Shown piece by piece: positions 17,776-27,031 of a stretch of DNA of 64,000 nt. A program made the translations under genes and the position numbers. The first letter of the stretch is position 1. Every line of letters starts with the position of its first letter. This DNA comes from Calothrix sp. FI2-JRJ7. GTDB taxonomy: Bacteria; Cyanobacteriota; Cyanobacteriia; Cyanobacteriales; Nostocaceae. Where the stretch lies: assembly GCA_019359675.1 (NCBI GenBank), contig JAHHGX010000020.1, forward strand, positions 336,071-400,070, written 5' to 3'. The notes beneath the pieces were generated by a model, which was given only the letters and a program-made list of their open reading frames with translations, made no database searches and was not told the origin of the DNA.

Positions 17776-17804
17776 AGGGTGGGCATTGCCCACCTTATTT
17801 TTTG
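17776..17804 (+). terminator. Rho-independent terminator after ftsH
   Basis: Stem GGTGGGC / GCCCACC with an ATT loop, followed by TTATTTTTTG. The surrounding TAGGGTGGGC is the motif found at the start of several dispersed repeats in this window. Confidence 0.8.
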
Positions 17805-17856
17805 TTAAAATTTTATTCATTAACTAACCCTGGATTGTAAATAAAACAAATACATT

Positions 17857-18510
17857 ATGCTGAAGTACAATCCATTATCTTGCCTTCCTTTTTCTGAAGA
17901 ATTACCAGACTCTGACGATATACCAGTAGATAACGAACTGCAATCTTTAATACCTAACTTACTTAACACAACTCTTGCAATGGCTTGGTCAGAGCGAATG
18001 GATTGGTTTTTTGGGGTAGATATGGGTGTTTATTATGACCCTGAATTACCCCCAATAGTACCAGATGCCTTTCTAAGTTTAGAAGTTGAGCGATACTTCG
18101 ACGAAAACTTACGTCTAAGTTATGCAATATGGGAAGAAGAGCAAGTACCTATTTTGGCATTAAAAATAGTATCTCAAACTTATCGTGGCGAATATTATAG
18201 CAAAAAAGACAAATATGCTTCACTAGGTGTTTTATACTACGTTGTTTACAATCCTGGGCGCCGTCGCAAAGCACGCTTAGAAGTGTATAAACTAGTAAAT
18301 GGTGAATATCAATTATTAGCAGGAAATCCTATTTGGCTACCAGAAGTCGGTTTAGGTATAGGAATGGAACGAGGAACTTACCAAAATATTCCGCGCGAAT
18401 GGCTGTATTGGTATAATGAACAAGGAAAGCGCTTGTTAACTCCAGAAGAGCGTGCGGCTAAATTAGCTGAGAAATTACGTGATTTAGGTGTAGACCCTGA
18501 TAGCCTTTGA
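17857..18510 (+). CDS. Uma2-family (DUF820) PD-(D/E)XK-like protein with altered active-site Glu
   Basis: 217-residue member of the Uma2 family, abundant in cyanobacteria and annotated as putative endonucleases of unknown target. VPDAFLSL supplies the conserved Asp, and the strand before VSQTYRGEYYSKKDKYA should carry the Glu (usually EVVS or EIVS), but here it reads LALKIVSQ, with Lys in that place. The nuclease-like metal site is therefore probably impaired. The C-terminal GNPIWLPEVGLGIG and the LTPEERAAKLAEKLRDLG tail are standard for this subgroup. Monocistronic between the ftsH terminator and a vapB gene. A second Uma2 gene with the usual residues lies at 20,965. Confidence 0.85.
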   Translation: MLKYNPLSCLPFSEELPDSDDIPVDNELQSLIPNLLNTTLAMAWSERMDWFFGVDMGVYYDPELPPIVPDAFLSLEVERYFDENLRLSYAIWEEEQVPILALKIVSQTYRGEYYSKKDKYASLGVLYYVVYNPGRRRKARLEVYKLVNGEYQLLAGNPIWLPEVGLGIGMERGTYQNIPREWLYWYNEQGKRLLTPEERAAKLAEKLRDLGVDPDSL

Positions 18511-18586
18511 TGTAATACCATTGAATTGGGTAACATCATTCACCTTTTATTGTTAAAATCGAAAGCGCTATAATGATAAGTGGCTT

Positions 18587-18787
18587 ATGGCAATTAATAT
18601 CCAAATTGATGACGCTTTAGTAAAAGAAGCCTTGACCTTTGATAATCAGCAAAGTGAGCGCGATGTAGTTGAGCAAGCTTTGCGTGAATACGTGCAACGT
18701 CGCAAGCAAATAAAAGTTATAGATTTATTTGGGACAATTGATTACGACGAAGACTACGACTATAAACAGCAACGGCAAAAGCAATGA
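18587..18787 (+). CDS. vapB: VapB-type antitoxin (orphaned)
   Basis: 66 residues, MAINIQIDDALVKEALTF then SERDVVEQALREYVQRRKQ, the ribbon-helix-helix style DNA-binding region of VapB antitoxins, ending in a toxin-binding acidic tail (IDLFGTIDYDEDYD). It overlaps the truncated vapC start by ATGA (18,784-18,787), the usual vapBC coupling. As the toxin is reduced to its first 24 codons, this antitoxin no longer has its own partner, though it could still neutralise a VapC from elsewhere. Confidence 0.85.
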   Translation: MAINIQIDDALVKEALTFDNQQSERDVVEQALREYVQRRKQIKVIDLFGTIDYDEDYDYKQQRQKQ

Positions 18788-18858
18788 GAGTAGTTGTAGA
18801 TAGTTCTGTATGGTCATTAGCGCTACGGCGAAATAATCCTCTGTGCAAGACTTCTTAA
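18784..18858 (+). pseudogene. vapC: VapC PIN-domain toxin, 24-codon remnant
   Basis: Reads MRVVVDSSVWSLALRR, the first strand and conserved Asp of a PIN-domain ribonuclease, then NNPLCKTS and a stop. The other acidic residues of the PIN active site are absent and the downstream sequence shows no continuation in any frame. Overlap with vapB (ATGA) marks it as the former toxin of that operon. Confidence 0.8.
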
Positions 18859-19025
18859 CCTATAAGGTATTATAATTCCACCTTATCTATAAAGTTTTTA
18901 TTAAATTAAAATACGTAACAAAATCTTTGTTAATTGATTAGCGAAATTTGGGAACTATATTAATACGGGTAGAAAGGTGATATGGAACCCGGTTCAGTTT
19001 CTCACAGTCAAAGAACAGAGATAAT

Positions 19026-20054
19026 ATGATTGAAAATAACTTTATAAACGCTTCTACTGAGCAGATCAAAGCTGCACTATCTTCTTTTATTGAAAAGCTA
19101 AAATCAGCACAAGATAAAAATTTTACATTCCTTTTAGTTGGACGTACAGGTGTTGGTAAATCTAGCACTGTAAATTCATTAATTGGTAAAAAAATAGCTC
19201 AGGTTGGAGACTATGAAGCAACAACAATGGGAGTTGAAGCATATAACTCGCAAGTAAATGGCGTTAATTTTACCGTATTTGATACACCAGGATTATGTGA
19301 TGATTTTGAAGAAGCCGATAATGATGAAAAATATTTAGAACTGATGCAATCTAAAGTCAAGCAAATTGACTCAATGTGGTTTGTCAGTCGTCTGGATGAA
19401 GCAAGAGTTACAGCCGATGAAAAACGAGGTATTAAGCTAATTTCAGAAGCTTTTACACCAAAAGTGTGGAAACATGCGGTGATTATTTTTACTTATGCAA
19501 ATTCCGTAGAAAAGGAAAGATATACAGAAGCACTGGAAAAAAGAACAGAACTTATTAGGAAAGAAATTTCTAAGTATGCTAGTGCTGAAATAGCAAATGA
19601 CATTCCCTCTGTAGCCGTAGATAATAAGAGCAGAATGACGCCAGATGATAAGGAATGGTTGGGAGAACTTTACACAAAAGTTTTTGTCAGGATATCTGAA
19701 CGAGGAGTTTTACCTTTTTTGATAGCTACCGCTGACAGCGTAAAAACTCCACAAGATAAATCAACAAAAGATAAACAAGGTTATGATAAAGCAGAAAAAC
19801 CTTATCGACGCTTTTACGTTGATCCATCTGGCACTACACAAGAATGTCTAGATGATCAAGAGCCACGAATTAATGAAATTAATCTTGATGAACTACAGAA
19901 GGAATTGATTAAAAAAAAGATAATTGATGCTGGGATTATTCCTGCTTTAGCATTAGGAGGCGCCGCAATTGGAGCAGGATTAGGTCCAGTAGGCGCTGCT
20001 ATTGGCGGTGCGGTAGGTGCTGCTGTTGGATTAGTAGCTTGGCTATGGGGGTAA
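19026..20054 (+). CDS. AIG1/Toc34-type GTPase with C-terminal glycine-zipper membrane segment
   Basis: 342 residues. G1 GRTGVGKSSTVNSLIG (about 38-53), G2 around EATTMGV, G3 DTPGLCDDF; a G4/G5 NKxD is not obvious (IIFTYANSVEKERY replaces it), as in AIG1/GIMAP and Toc GTPases. The C-terminus is a glycine/alanine-zipper hydrophobic stretch (ALALGGAAIGAGLGPVGAA onward) ending AWLWG, likely to insert into or perturb membranes. Paraseptin GTPases of this type are best known as chloroplast import receptors and vertebrate immune GTPases; bacterial roles are unclear. It lies alone among toxin-antitoxin and restriction fossils. Confidence in the GTPase fold is high, in role low. Confidence 0.85.
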   Translation: MIENNFINASTEQIKAALSSFIEKLKSAQDKNFTFLLVGRTGVGKSSTVNSLIGKKIAQVGDYEATTMGVEAYNSQVNGVNFTVFDTPGLCDDFEEADNDEKYLELMQSKVKQIDSMWFVSRLDEARVTADEKRGIKLISEAFTPKVWKHAVIIFTYANSVEKERYTEALEKRTELIRKEISKYASAEIANDIPSVAVDNKSRMTPDDKEWLGELYTKVFVRISERGVLPFLIATADSVKTPQDKSTKDKQGYDKAEKPYRRFYVDPSGTTQECLDDQEPRINEINLDELQKELIKKKIIDAGIIPALALGGAAIGAGLGPVGAAIGGAVGAAVGLVAWLWG

Positions 20055-20178
20055 TAAAAAATTAATCATGGCATGATTACCTAAATGTTTTCTTGCTTGG
20101 GTGGCATGATGTCTCGAACAATAACTTGTAAATCATGAAAAAGCTGTTTCCGACACCTGGTGGCTCGTTACTGTTTAA

Positions 20179-20733
20179 TTAATCGCTTTCAAAATCTATC
20201 TCTAGTTGAGTTTCGGTTACTGAATCATCTTCTTCATCGGCTAATTCAATATTTGGCTCGTCCATTCTTTCTGAAAGATGTTCTGTAAATATTTGTATAA
20301 ATCGCTCAAGTTCTGCTCGATTCGGAATTACGCTTCTTTCTCCCCCATCTCCAAATAAAAAGAATTTTGTACTAGCTTGTGAGGCTTCAACTATTGTTAA
20401 ATCCATTTCTTTTCTAAGAGCTATTTGAACAGATAAACAATGAGAATTTCCCCTATTCATCAATTGTCCTCTACCTAACCAGTCAAAAAATTCTGATTGT
20501 GAAATTCTTATTTTTGAATTTATTGTAGAAAGAGGTATCACAGTCTGATTTTTTCCTAACTTATATATTGGCTGTTTAGGGTAAGGTTCATCTGAAAGCT
20601 TTATTTTTCCATCTTCAACCAAATAACCTATTGCTATATCCGAACGTTCAGATGGGGTTTTGAAAGAAACTTTCCCAGCTTCCCAAATTAGATACGTTCC
20701 AAATGGAACACGTACTTCAGTAAAAATATCTTT
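20179..20733 (-). pseudogene. Unidentified frame fused or adjacent to methyltransferase remnant
   Basis: On the minus strand a frame opens after a TAA at 20,734-20,736 and runs 185 codons: DIFTEVRVPFGTYLIWEAGK, then LGKNQTVIPLSTINSKIRIS and an acidic C-terminus. No ATG or GTG start is available near its beginning (a TTG lies at 20,622). I do not recognise the family. It begins exactly where the methyltransferase fragment loses its frame, in a run of five A (20,731-20,735). One extra A would join the two frames, so a single-base loss in this homopolymer, after an earlier deletion fusion, explains the layout. It could also be an independent gene translated from TTG 20,622. Confidence 0.5.
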
Positions 20734-20873
20734 TTATGTGTTAAATGCGCGTTTGGATGTATATCACTTGCTGCAACTAGTTTAAAAAAACTTCTATCAT
20801 GACTGGCTAACAACATTCCTTCAGTAAAACCTCCGGCGCCTGCAAATAAATCTAAAAAAGTATATATACTCAT
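20688..20873 (-). pseudogene. C5 cytosine DNA methyltransferase, N-terminal remnant (motif I only)
   Basis: Begins MSIYTFLDLFAGAGGFTEGM, the S-adenosylmethionine-binding motif I of C5 cytosine methyltransferases, followed by FKLVAASDIHPNAHLTHK. After about 45 residues the similarity ends and the frame closes (FLLKYVFHLERI). The catalytic PCQ motif and the target-recognition region are missing. It is the relic of a modification enzyme, possibly of a restriction-modification system whose other half was lost. Confidence 0.8.
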
Positions 20874-20964
20874 AATTATATAAAAATTAAGCCAATAAAT
20901 AGTGATATAGAGGCGCCTTAAAATTAAACGCCTCTATATATTATATAAATGCTGTATATTTTAG

Positions 20965-21543
20965 CTAGTAGGTAGGTGGTAACATATCGCAAACACTAAC
21001 TACTAAATCTGGGAACGTTAACGGTGAAATAGTTTTATCTTCGCTCAAAACAGTTTTACTTTTGTAACCTTCTGGTGTTGGTTGACGATATACATATAAT
21101 TCACGGTCAATTACATCTAGTACCCAATAATCAGCAATACCCGCTTTTGCGTAAGCTTTACCTTTGGTATCGCAGTCAAATTTTAGGCTACTATCTGCAA
21201 CTTCAATAATCAAATATACTTCTTCTGGTGTGGGATGGTGGTCAGCGTAATCTAAAGGGTCTACTTTAACTATTGCTATATCAGGTTCGGGTTCAGAATT
21301 ATTACTTAAAGTTATTGGGTCTTGGACTGATACCCAAGCACGGTTTTCTAAACGCTTTTGCAGTAATTTGTCAATTCTTCCTACCGCAGAACTATGTGCT
21401 GTTCCCTTTGCGCTCATCCAAATAATTTTTCCTTCAAGAAGTTCTACTCGTTCTGAGCTATCTAGAATACCAGTTTTTGCCATGCGGTGGTATTCATCAA
21501 CTGTCCATAAACGAAGATTAAAGGTAGTTTCGATACTTTGCAT
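20965..21543 (-). CDS. Uma2-family putative endonuclease
   Basis: 192 residues from ATG 21,543 (MQSIETTFNLRLWTVDEYHRM); in-frame codons upstream to 21,600 give an unlikely extension. Active-site elements look intact: ELLEGKIIWMS, EPEPDIAIV (Asp), VYLIIEVADSS (Glu) and KGKAYAKAGIADYWVLDV. Uma2 proteins share a PD-(D/E)XK fold with unknown targets and occur in many copies per cyanobacterial genome. A single gene downstream (on its strand) of the methyltransferase remnant; no operon partner visible. Confidence 0.88.
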   Translation of the reverse strand: MQSIETTFNLRLWTVDEYHRMAKTGILDSSERVELLEGKIIWMSAKGTAHSSAVGRIDKLLQKRLENRAWVSVQDPITLSNNSEPEPDIAIVKVDPLDYADHHPTPEEVYLIIEVADSSLKFDCDTKGKAYAKAGIADYWVLDVIDRELYVYRQPTPEGYKSKTVLSEDKTISPLTFPDLVVSVCDMLPPTY

Positions 21544-22063
21544 AGCATTAATTAATATACCTTCAGCGGACAAAGCCTTATCTACTATAATACATAACAA
21601 TTAGCTATCAGTTGTTTCCGGCGCCTTATACTGCTCATAGTTTAGTTTTGTTAGTAAAGATTGTTACCTTATTAGGCGCAGAGGGCACAGAGCGGGAACA
21701 AGAGGAAAGTTAAAGTAGCTTTCAACTGATAGACAGTACTAAAATTGTATAAAAATTACGCTCATTATACATATCAATTCTATAAAATAGCGCTATTTTT
21801 GCGAATAATACGTACTTTATTTCACATTAAAGTATTTCTATTTACTTAAAATTTAGCATGAAGATATGGCATTTTATTAGTTCTAAGCCTAAAAAATCCT
21901 GCGTAAACCGACAAGAGTAGTGGTTTATGCCAAAAGCTTTGGGGTGTCTAACGTGCGTAACTGTCAGAATACTTTTTAAATAAGGTATATTGCTTTTATA
22001 GTCATATTGATATAAGTTATCAATAATTCGTCACTAAGAAGCATTAGAGGGTATTGTACAGTT
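21544..22063. other. Intergenic region before the PhnD-like gene
   Basis: 520 bp without a credible gene. It holds one GGCGCC (21,620), a partial copy of the GCAGAGGGCACAGAGCGGGA repeat (about 21,675-21,695), also seen at 48,033 and 55,400, and AT-rich sequence. Divergent promoters for the Uma2 gene and the PhnD-like gene must lie here; none could be placed. Confidence 0.5.
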
Positions 22064-23044
22064 ATGCAAGTGAAAGTGCTAAGAGCCATTGCTCCACATT
22101 TAGCGTTATTAGGGCTAACGATAGGCGCCTTTGGATGTAGCCAAGAAACAGCAACAAATACTCCCAGCACTCCAGAAGCAGTAGCAACACCTGCTGCAAA
22201 TACAACTCAAGGTGCTGGAAATGCGATAAAAGTTGCTTTTCCCAGTCGTTCAGATTCAACAGACTTACAGAATAAAGCCAATGCAGTCGCTACATACTTA
22301 TCAAAAGAAATTGGCAGTCCAGTAGAAGCAGTAGTTGGTGATGATGCTGCTGCGGTTGAAGCATTGCGCGCGAACCAAGCAGATGTAGCATTTTTGAGTA
22401 GTCGTCCAGCATTGAAAGCAGAACAACTTGCAGGCGCCAATCTATATTTAGCAGAAGTTCGCCCCACTTATTCAGGAAAGCAAACTTACAACTCGGTGTT
22501 TGTCGTTCCAAAAGATAGTCCTCTACAAAGCAAAGGTTCAGCAAAAGAAACTCTACAACAACTCAAAGGTAAAAAAATGGCGTTTACCTCGCCAACCTCC
22601 GGTTCAGGGTTTATCTTTCCTGTTAGCGAATTAGTCAAACAAGGATTTGTGCCAAACCGAGACAAACTCGACGGTTTCTTTGGACAAGTTAGCTACGGTG
22701 GAAACTACAGTAAAGCACTACAAGCAGTCTTACGCGGACAAGCAGAAGTTGCCGCAGTCTCAGAATATGCGCTACAACCACCCTACATTACTGCCGAAGA
22801 AGGTAAAAAGCTGCGAGTTCTCCACGCAATTCCCAATGTACCAGCACATGGAATAGCAATAGATGATGATGTTCCAGCAGAAAAACGCGAAAAAATCATA
22901 AGTGCGCTATTGAAATTAAATCAAAAAGATAACAACAAACTTTTAAGCGACTTATACAACTCCACCGAACTCGTCAAAGTTGACCACAAATCACATTTAC
23001 AAGGAATGCGCGAAGCACTAAAAACAGTAGCAATTGACCCATAA
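22064..23044 (+). CDS. phnD: PhnD/PtxB-like phosphonate/phosphite-binding lipoprotein
   Basis: 326-residue periplasmic binding lipoprotein: signal ending in the lipobox IGAFGC (Cys25), a Thr/Ala-rich linker, then KVAFPSRSDSTDLQNKANAV, LRANQADVAFLSSRPAL and the PhnD-type ligand loop MAFTSPTSGSGFIFPV. Family members bind phosphonates, phosphite or other oxyanions for an ABC importer. No permease or ATPase gene lies next to it, so it is an orphan or uses a transporter encoded elsewhere. The substrate cannot be decided from sequence. Confidence 0.88.
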   Translation: MQVKVLRAIAPHLALLGLTIGAFGCSQETATNTPSTPEAVATPAANTTQGAGNAIKVAFPSRSDSTDLQNKANAVATYLSKEIGSPVEAVVGDDAAAVEALRANQADVAFLSSRPALKAEQLAGANLYLAEVRPTYSGKQTYNSVFVVPKDSPLQSKGSAKETLQQLKGKKMAFTSPTSGSGFIFPVSELVKQGFVPNRDKLDGFFGQVSYGGNYSKALQAVLRGQAEVAAVSEYALQPPYITAEEGKKLRVLHAIPNVPAHGIAIDDDVPAEKREKIISALLKLNQKDNNKLLSDLYNSTELVKVDHKSHLQGMREALKTVAIDP

Positions 23045-23365
23045 ACTCACAATTTCATAATTTTACACATATTATTCCCGGCGCCTCCAAACAATGCCGG
23101 GAATTTTATTAAACCCGTAGGTTGGGTGTCAGCGAGTGCGTTTACGTAGTATGCCGTTATCCGTAAACGGAGTTTTCCCGCAGGGTAGGATATCCCGAAG
23201 GGTAGGCACAACCCAACATAAAAATTAAATATTTGATATAAATAATTATTAACACAAATTATATTAATAAATTAGACTATTTATTAATAATAAAAATTTG
23301 TATATTCTGCATATAATTAATTGTAAAATTATCATATAAGCTTGCCGCAGTGCATCTTTCACTAA
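23045..23365. other. Intergenic region with GTTGGGT repeat
   Basis: Starts with a terminator-like ATTCCCGGCGCC ... GCCGGGAATTTTATT hairpin (23,073-23,109), in which a GGCGCC lies near the stem. A dispersed GTTGGGT/CAACCCAAC repeat copy follows (23,115-23,220), then about 120 bp of very AT-rich sequence. No gene seen. Confidence 0.65.
23073..23109 (+). terminator. Terminator after phnD-like gene
   Basis: Inverted repeat ATTCCCGGC ... GCCGGGAATTTTATT, i.e. CCCGGC pairing with GCCGGG followed by TTTTATT. Confidence 0.75.
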
Positions 23366-23425
23366 ATGAAAACAGACACAATTTTCAGGTCTGTTGCTGA
23401 TTTGATGGCGGAGTTAGATGAGTGA
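23366..23425 (+). pseudogene. Short antitoxin-like frame upstream of relE remnant
   Basis: 19 codons, MKTDTIFRSVADLMAELDE, resembling the C-terminal end of small antitoxins that precede RelE/YafQ-type toxins in cyanobacteria. The stop overlaps the toxin GTG start (GTGA, 23,422-23,425). It could be a complete mini-antitoxin or the tail of a lost one. Confidence 0.5.
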
Positions 23426-23604
23426 AAAATTTAGTTTGGAGTGCAGGGTTTGTACACAAATTCAAGCGTCTAACAAAGAAAAATCCACAGTTGCGCTCGC
23501 AGGTTGAAAATGTACTACAATTGCTTACCGAAGACCCTTTTGATTCAAGCTTGCGTACTCATAAGTTAAAGGGCGATTTGGATGATATTTTACATGTGTC
23601 ATAA
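23422..23604 (+). pseudogene. RelE/YafQ-family toxin, C-terminally truncated
   Basis: 60 residues from GTG 23,422: MKNLVWSAGFVHKFKRLTKK, then LRSQVENVLQLLTEDPF and RTHKLKGDLDD. Intact family members run on after HKLKGDL with a segment bearing the catalytic basic and aromatic residues (about 30 more). Here ILHVS and a stop replace it. The mRNA-interferase active site is therefore missing and this is a fossil. Confidence 0.78.
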
Positions 23605-23712
23605 TATACTATTAGATTAAGTGATATAACTGAAATTTTCTAAACAGTGTTGCCAATGTCTTTAAATTGGGAATCTTGAAATTAGAACAGCTTTTTCAAG
23701 TTTGAGTTCTAC

Positions 23713-23795
23713 TAATCACGACACAGCAAAATGTTTTGGAGCTTGCAAAGCAGGGTAATGCTGTAGTACAAAAATATATCCTAGCTATATATTTT
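23713..23795 (+). pseudogene. Possible remnant with VLELAKQGN motif
   Basis: One frame reads LITTQQNVLELAKQGNAVVQ, reminiscent of the start of several cyanobacterial proteins in which VLELAKQGN is followed by a repeat of small helices, but it degenerates within 10 codons. Low-confidence gene fossil. Confidence 0.3.
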
Positions 23796-23895
23796 TTCTT
23801 GGTTAGAATTGACACAATCATTTTGGGCATTTAAGTTTTTCTCTAAATGCCTAAAGTTAATGTACTTATATTTCAATTATATATTAGGGTTTAAT

Positions 23896-25095
23896 ATGGG
23901 ATTCACAGAAGATATTGCTAAGTTGTCAGAAAGAGTTCGTAATAGAGCGGAACAAGTTGTAGGAGAAGAAGCGACTAAAATGGCGCTAATCGTACCTTTT
24001 TTAAGCACTCTTGGTTACGATGTTTATGACCCAAGTGAAGTTAAACCTGAATATATAGCAGATTTTGCGATTAGAAAGGCAGGACAGTTTGAGAAAGTCG
24101 ATTATGCAATAGCCATTAACGGTAGTATTGTAATGCTTGTAGAAGCAAAAGCTCGTGGACAAAAAGCTGAAGCTCATGATGGTCAGCTTAGTCGTTATTT
24201 CAATGGTCTTATAACAACTAAGGTTGCTATAGTAACCAATGGTATTGAGTATCGCTTCTTTACAGACTTGCGTGACAAAAATGTCATGGACAAGGAGCCA
24301 TTTTTTACTTTTAATATTCTTGAGTACGATAATAAAGATATAGAGAATCTAAAGTTATTCCATAGAGATAATTTTGATGTAGCATCGATTAATCAGTATG
24401 CAGAAGAAATGGTTTACGTTAAAGGAATGACTCAGCTAGTAGGTCATCTTTTACGTTCTCCATCTGAAGAATTTATTCGTTTTTTGGTGTGTGAACTAGG
24501 TAAGGTGGCGCCTAACTATCAGATTCAAGGTAAAATTACCAATAAAGTGATTGAAAAATTTAAGCCTATTGTTAAAAAATCTATTCAAGGTAGTTTAGTC
24601 GAACTGATGACACGCTCATTAAGTCAAGAAATTATTCAATTGAGCGAAGTAACTAACACAGAAGAAGCTGAGGAGTTAGATGCTTTAGAAGCGAATGATA
24701 CTAAAGTTACCGAAGAATCGAAAATTATAACAACAGAAGAAGAACTCAAAGCTTTTGATAAAATTAGGAGTATTGTGACCACCTCCAAAAATTATCAGCA
24801 TGACGTGTACTATAAAGATACCGAGTCTTACTTTAGTGTTCATCTTGGTAAAGCTAATTGGTGGTTCCTCCGTTTCTACTTATCTTCTTCTAAAAAGACA
24901 TTTATCGCTCGATTAAGCCCAGAAGAAGCAAAATATCTAGCATCAGAATTTACAATTCAAGAAGTACCTTCTTCAGCGTCAGAAGTTATATCGAAAATTA
25001 CTATTTCTTCTATAGACGACTTGGATAAATTATCGCAAATTATTATTAAAGCTTATGAAGCAGAAGCTTCTAAGCACTCTCTTCAGAAAGTCTAG
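23896..25095 (+). CDS. HsdR_N-like PD-(D/E)XK nuclease-domain protein
   Basis: 399 residues from ATG 23,896 (MGFTEDIAKLSERVRNRAEQ); the frame is open 29 codons upstream without homology-like sequence. N-terminal half: ATKMALIVPFLSTLGYDVYD, then VDYAIAINGSIVMLVEAKA and AIVTNGIEYRFF, the nuclease core (Asp, Glu-x-Lys) of the HsdR N-terminal domain. The C-terminal half (about 270-399) contains SYFSVHLGKANWWFLRFYL, a conserved extension without helicase motors. Type I restriction partners (HsdM, HsdS) are absent, so it is a stand-alone protein of unknown target, possibly defence related given the toxin and methylase fossils around it. Confidence 0.8.
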   Translation: MGFTEDIAKLSERVRNRAEQVVGEEATKMALIVPFLSTLGYDVYDPSEVKPEYIADFAIRKAGQFEKVDYAIAINGSIVMLVEAKARGQKAEAHDGQLSRYFNGLITTKVAIVTNGIEYRFFTDLRDKNVMDKEPFFTFNILEYDNKDIENLKLFHRDNFDVASINQYAEEMVYVKGMTQLVGHLLRSPSEEFIRFLVCELGKVAPNYQIQGKITNKVIEKFKPIVKKSIQGSLVELMTRSLSQEIIQLSEVTNTEEAEELDALEANDTKVTEESKIITTEEELKAFDKIRSIVTTSKNYQHDVYYKDTESYFSVHLGKANWWFLRFYLSSSKKTFIARLSPEEAKYLASEFTIQEVPSSASEVISKITISSIDDLDKLSQIIIKAYEAEASKHSLQKV

Positions 25096-25341
25096 TACGA
25101 TGTTGGGTTATAGTAGTTTGATAGACGCGGTTAGGTTAGAAGTAAGTGGTGAAGTAATTACCGTAGTACTACTATTTTGTAGTATTGCTTACTATCTTAT
25201 CAGACAGCGTTTATCCATCTCTGAACCTCATAGGCTTCTTAATTGAAAATTTATAAATTAATTACAAATATCAATATCTTCTAAATCTTCTGTTTCCAAT
25301 GATAAAGATATTTCAATTATATCTTTATAAATAATAACAAT

Positions 25342-25422
25342 CTTGTGGGATGGACATCCTTGCCCGTCCTTCTATAAATTAATGTTGGGTTACGCTGTCG
25401 CTCCACCCAACCTACGGATATT
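25342..25422. repeat. Truncated CTTGTGG repeat joined to a GTTGGGT/ACCCAACC hairpin
   Basis: 25,342-25,373 matches the left half of the CTTGTGG element. It is followed at 25,383-25,415 by ATGTTGGGTTACGCTGTCGC and CTCCACCCAACCTAC, a hairpin copy also found at 33,265-33,299. Confidence 0.7.
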
Positions 25423-25472
25423 ACAGATACTAAAAAAGGATGAGCAAATGCCCATCCTTAAAATTACGCATT

Positions 25473-25500
25473 GTAGAGACCGAATTAATACGGTCTCTAC
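25473..25500. repeat. GTAGAGA...TCTCTAC palindrome (copy 1)
   Basis: GTAGAGACC and GGTCTCTAC flank a 10-nt spacer. Other copies: 28,853-28,880, 29,934-29,959 and 59,801-59,828. Lies between the HsdR_N-like gene and ahcY, which converge here. Confidence 0.85.
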
Positions 25501-25519
25501 GAGAATGTCAATTTACAAA

Positions 25520-26812
<1,293 letters not shown>

Positions 26813-26827
26813 TTAAAAGTAAAAACA

Positions 26828-26844
26828 TAGCGTAATAATTACGC
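26828..26844. promoter_or_regulatory. Palindrome in the ahcY leader
   Basis: AGCGTAAT-A-ATTACGCT, perfect 8-bp arms with a single central base, 31-47 nt upstream of the ahcY start. It could be an operator or a short leader hairpin. Confidence 0.5.
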
Positions 26845-27031
26845 TCTCTACTAGGGTAGTCCATGATTGAGAAAGTTAGTAGTACTTTACTTTTTCAGTC
26901 GATGGCTTCCATGCATTAGCTTGCCGCTTAATAGGCGTATTGTCAATGTTATCTGTACTTCTTTTTCATAACTTTAACTTTAATTATCCGTAAATATACT
27001 TATATTAATAAATAATTATGATGGGTAAGCT

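Noticed and set aside
20965..21600. Uma2 start at 21,600
   Set aside because: The 19 extra codons do not resemble the family; ATG 21,543 gives the normal N-terminus.
19026..25095. A complete mobile element or prophage
   Set aside because: No integrase, transposase, phage gene or flanking direct repeats were recognised despite the accessory character.
25055..25246. 63-codon frame at the 3' end of the HsdR_N-like gene
   Set aside because: Starts inside the upstream gene, one hydrophobic stretch only, no recognised family or ribosome-binding site.
25245..25335. Minus-strand C-terminal-looking stub (ISLSLETEDLEDIDICN)
   Set aside because: Too short and AT-rich to judge; could be a gene fossil cut by the repeat at 25,342.
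26813..26960. SAH or SAM riboswitch upstream of ahcY
   Set aside because: Only a short palindrome is present; no recognisable riboswitch core.
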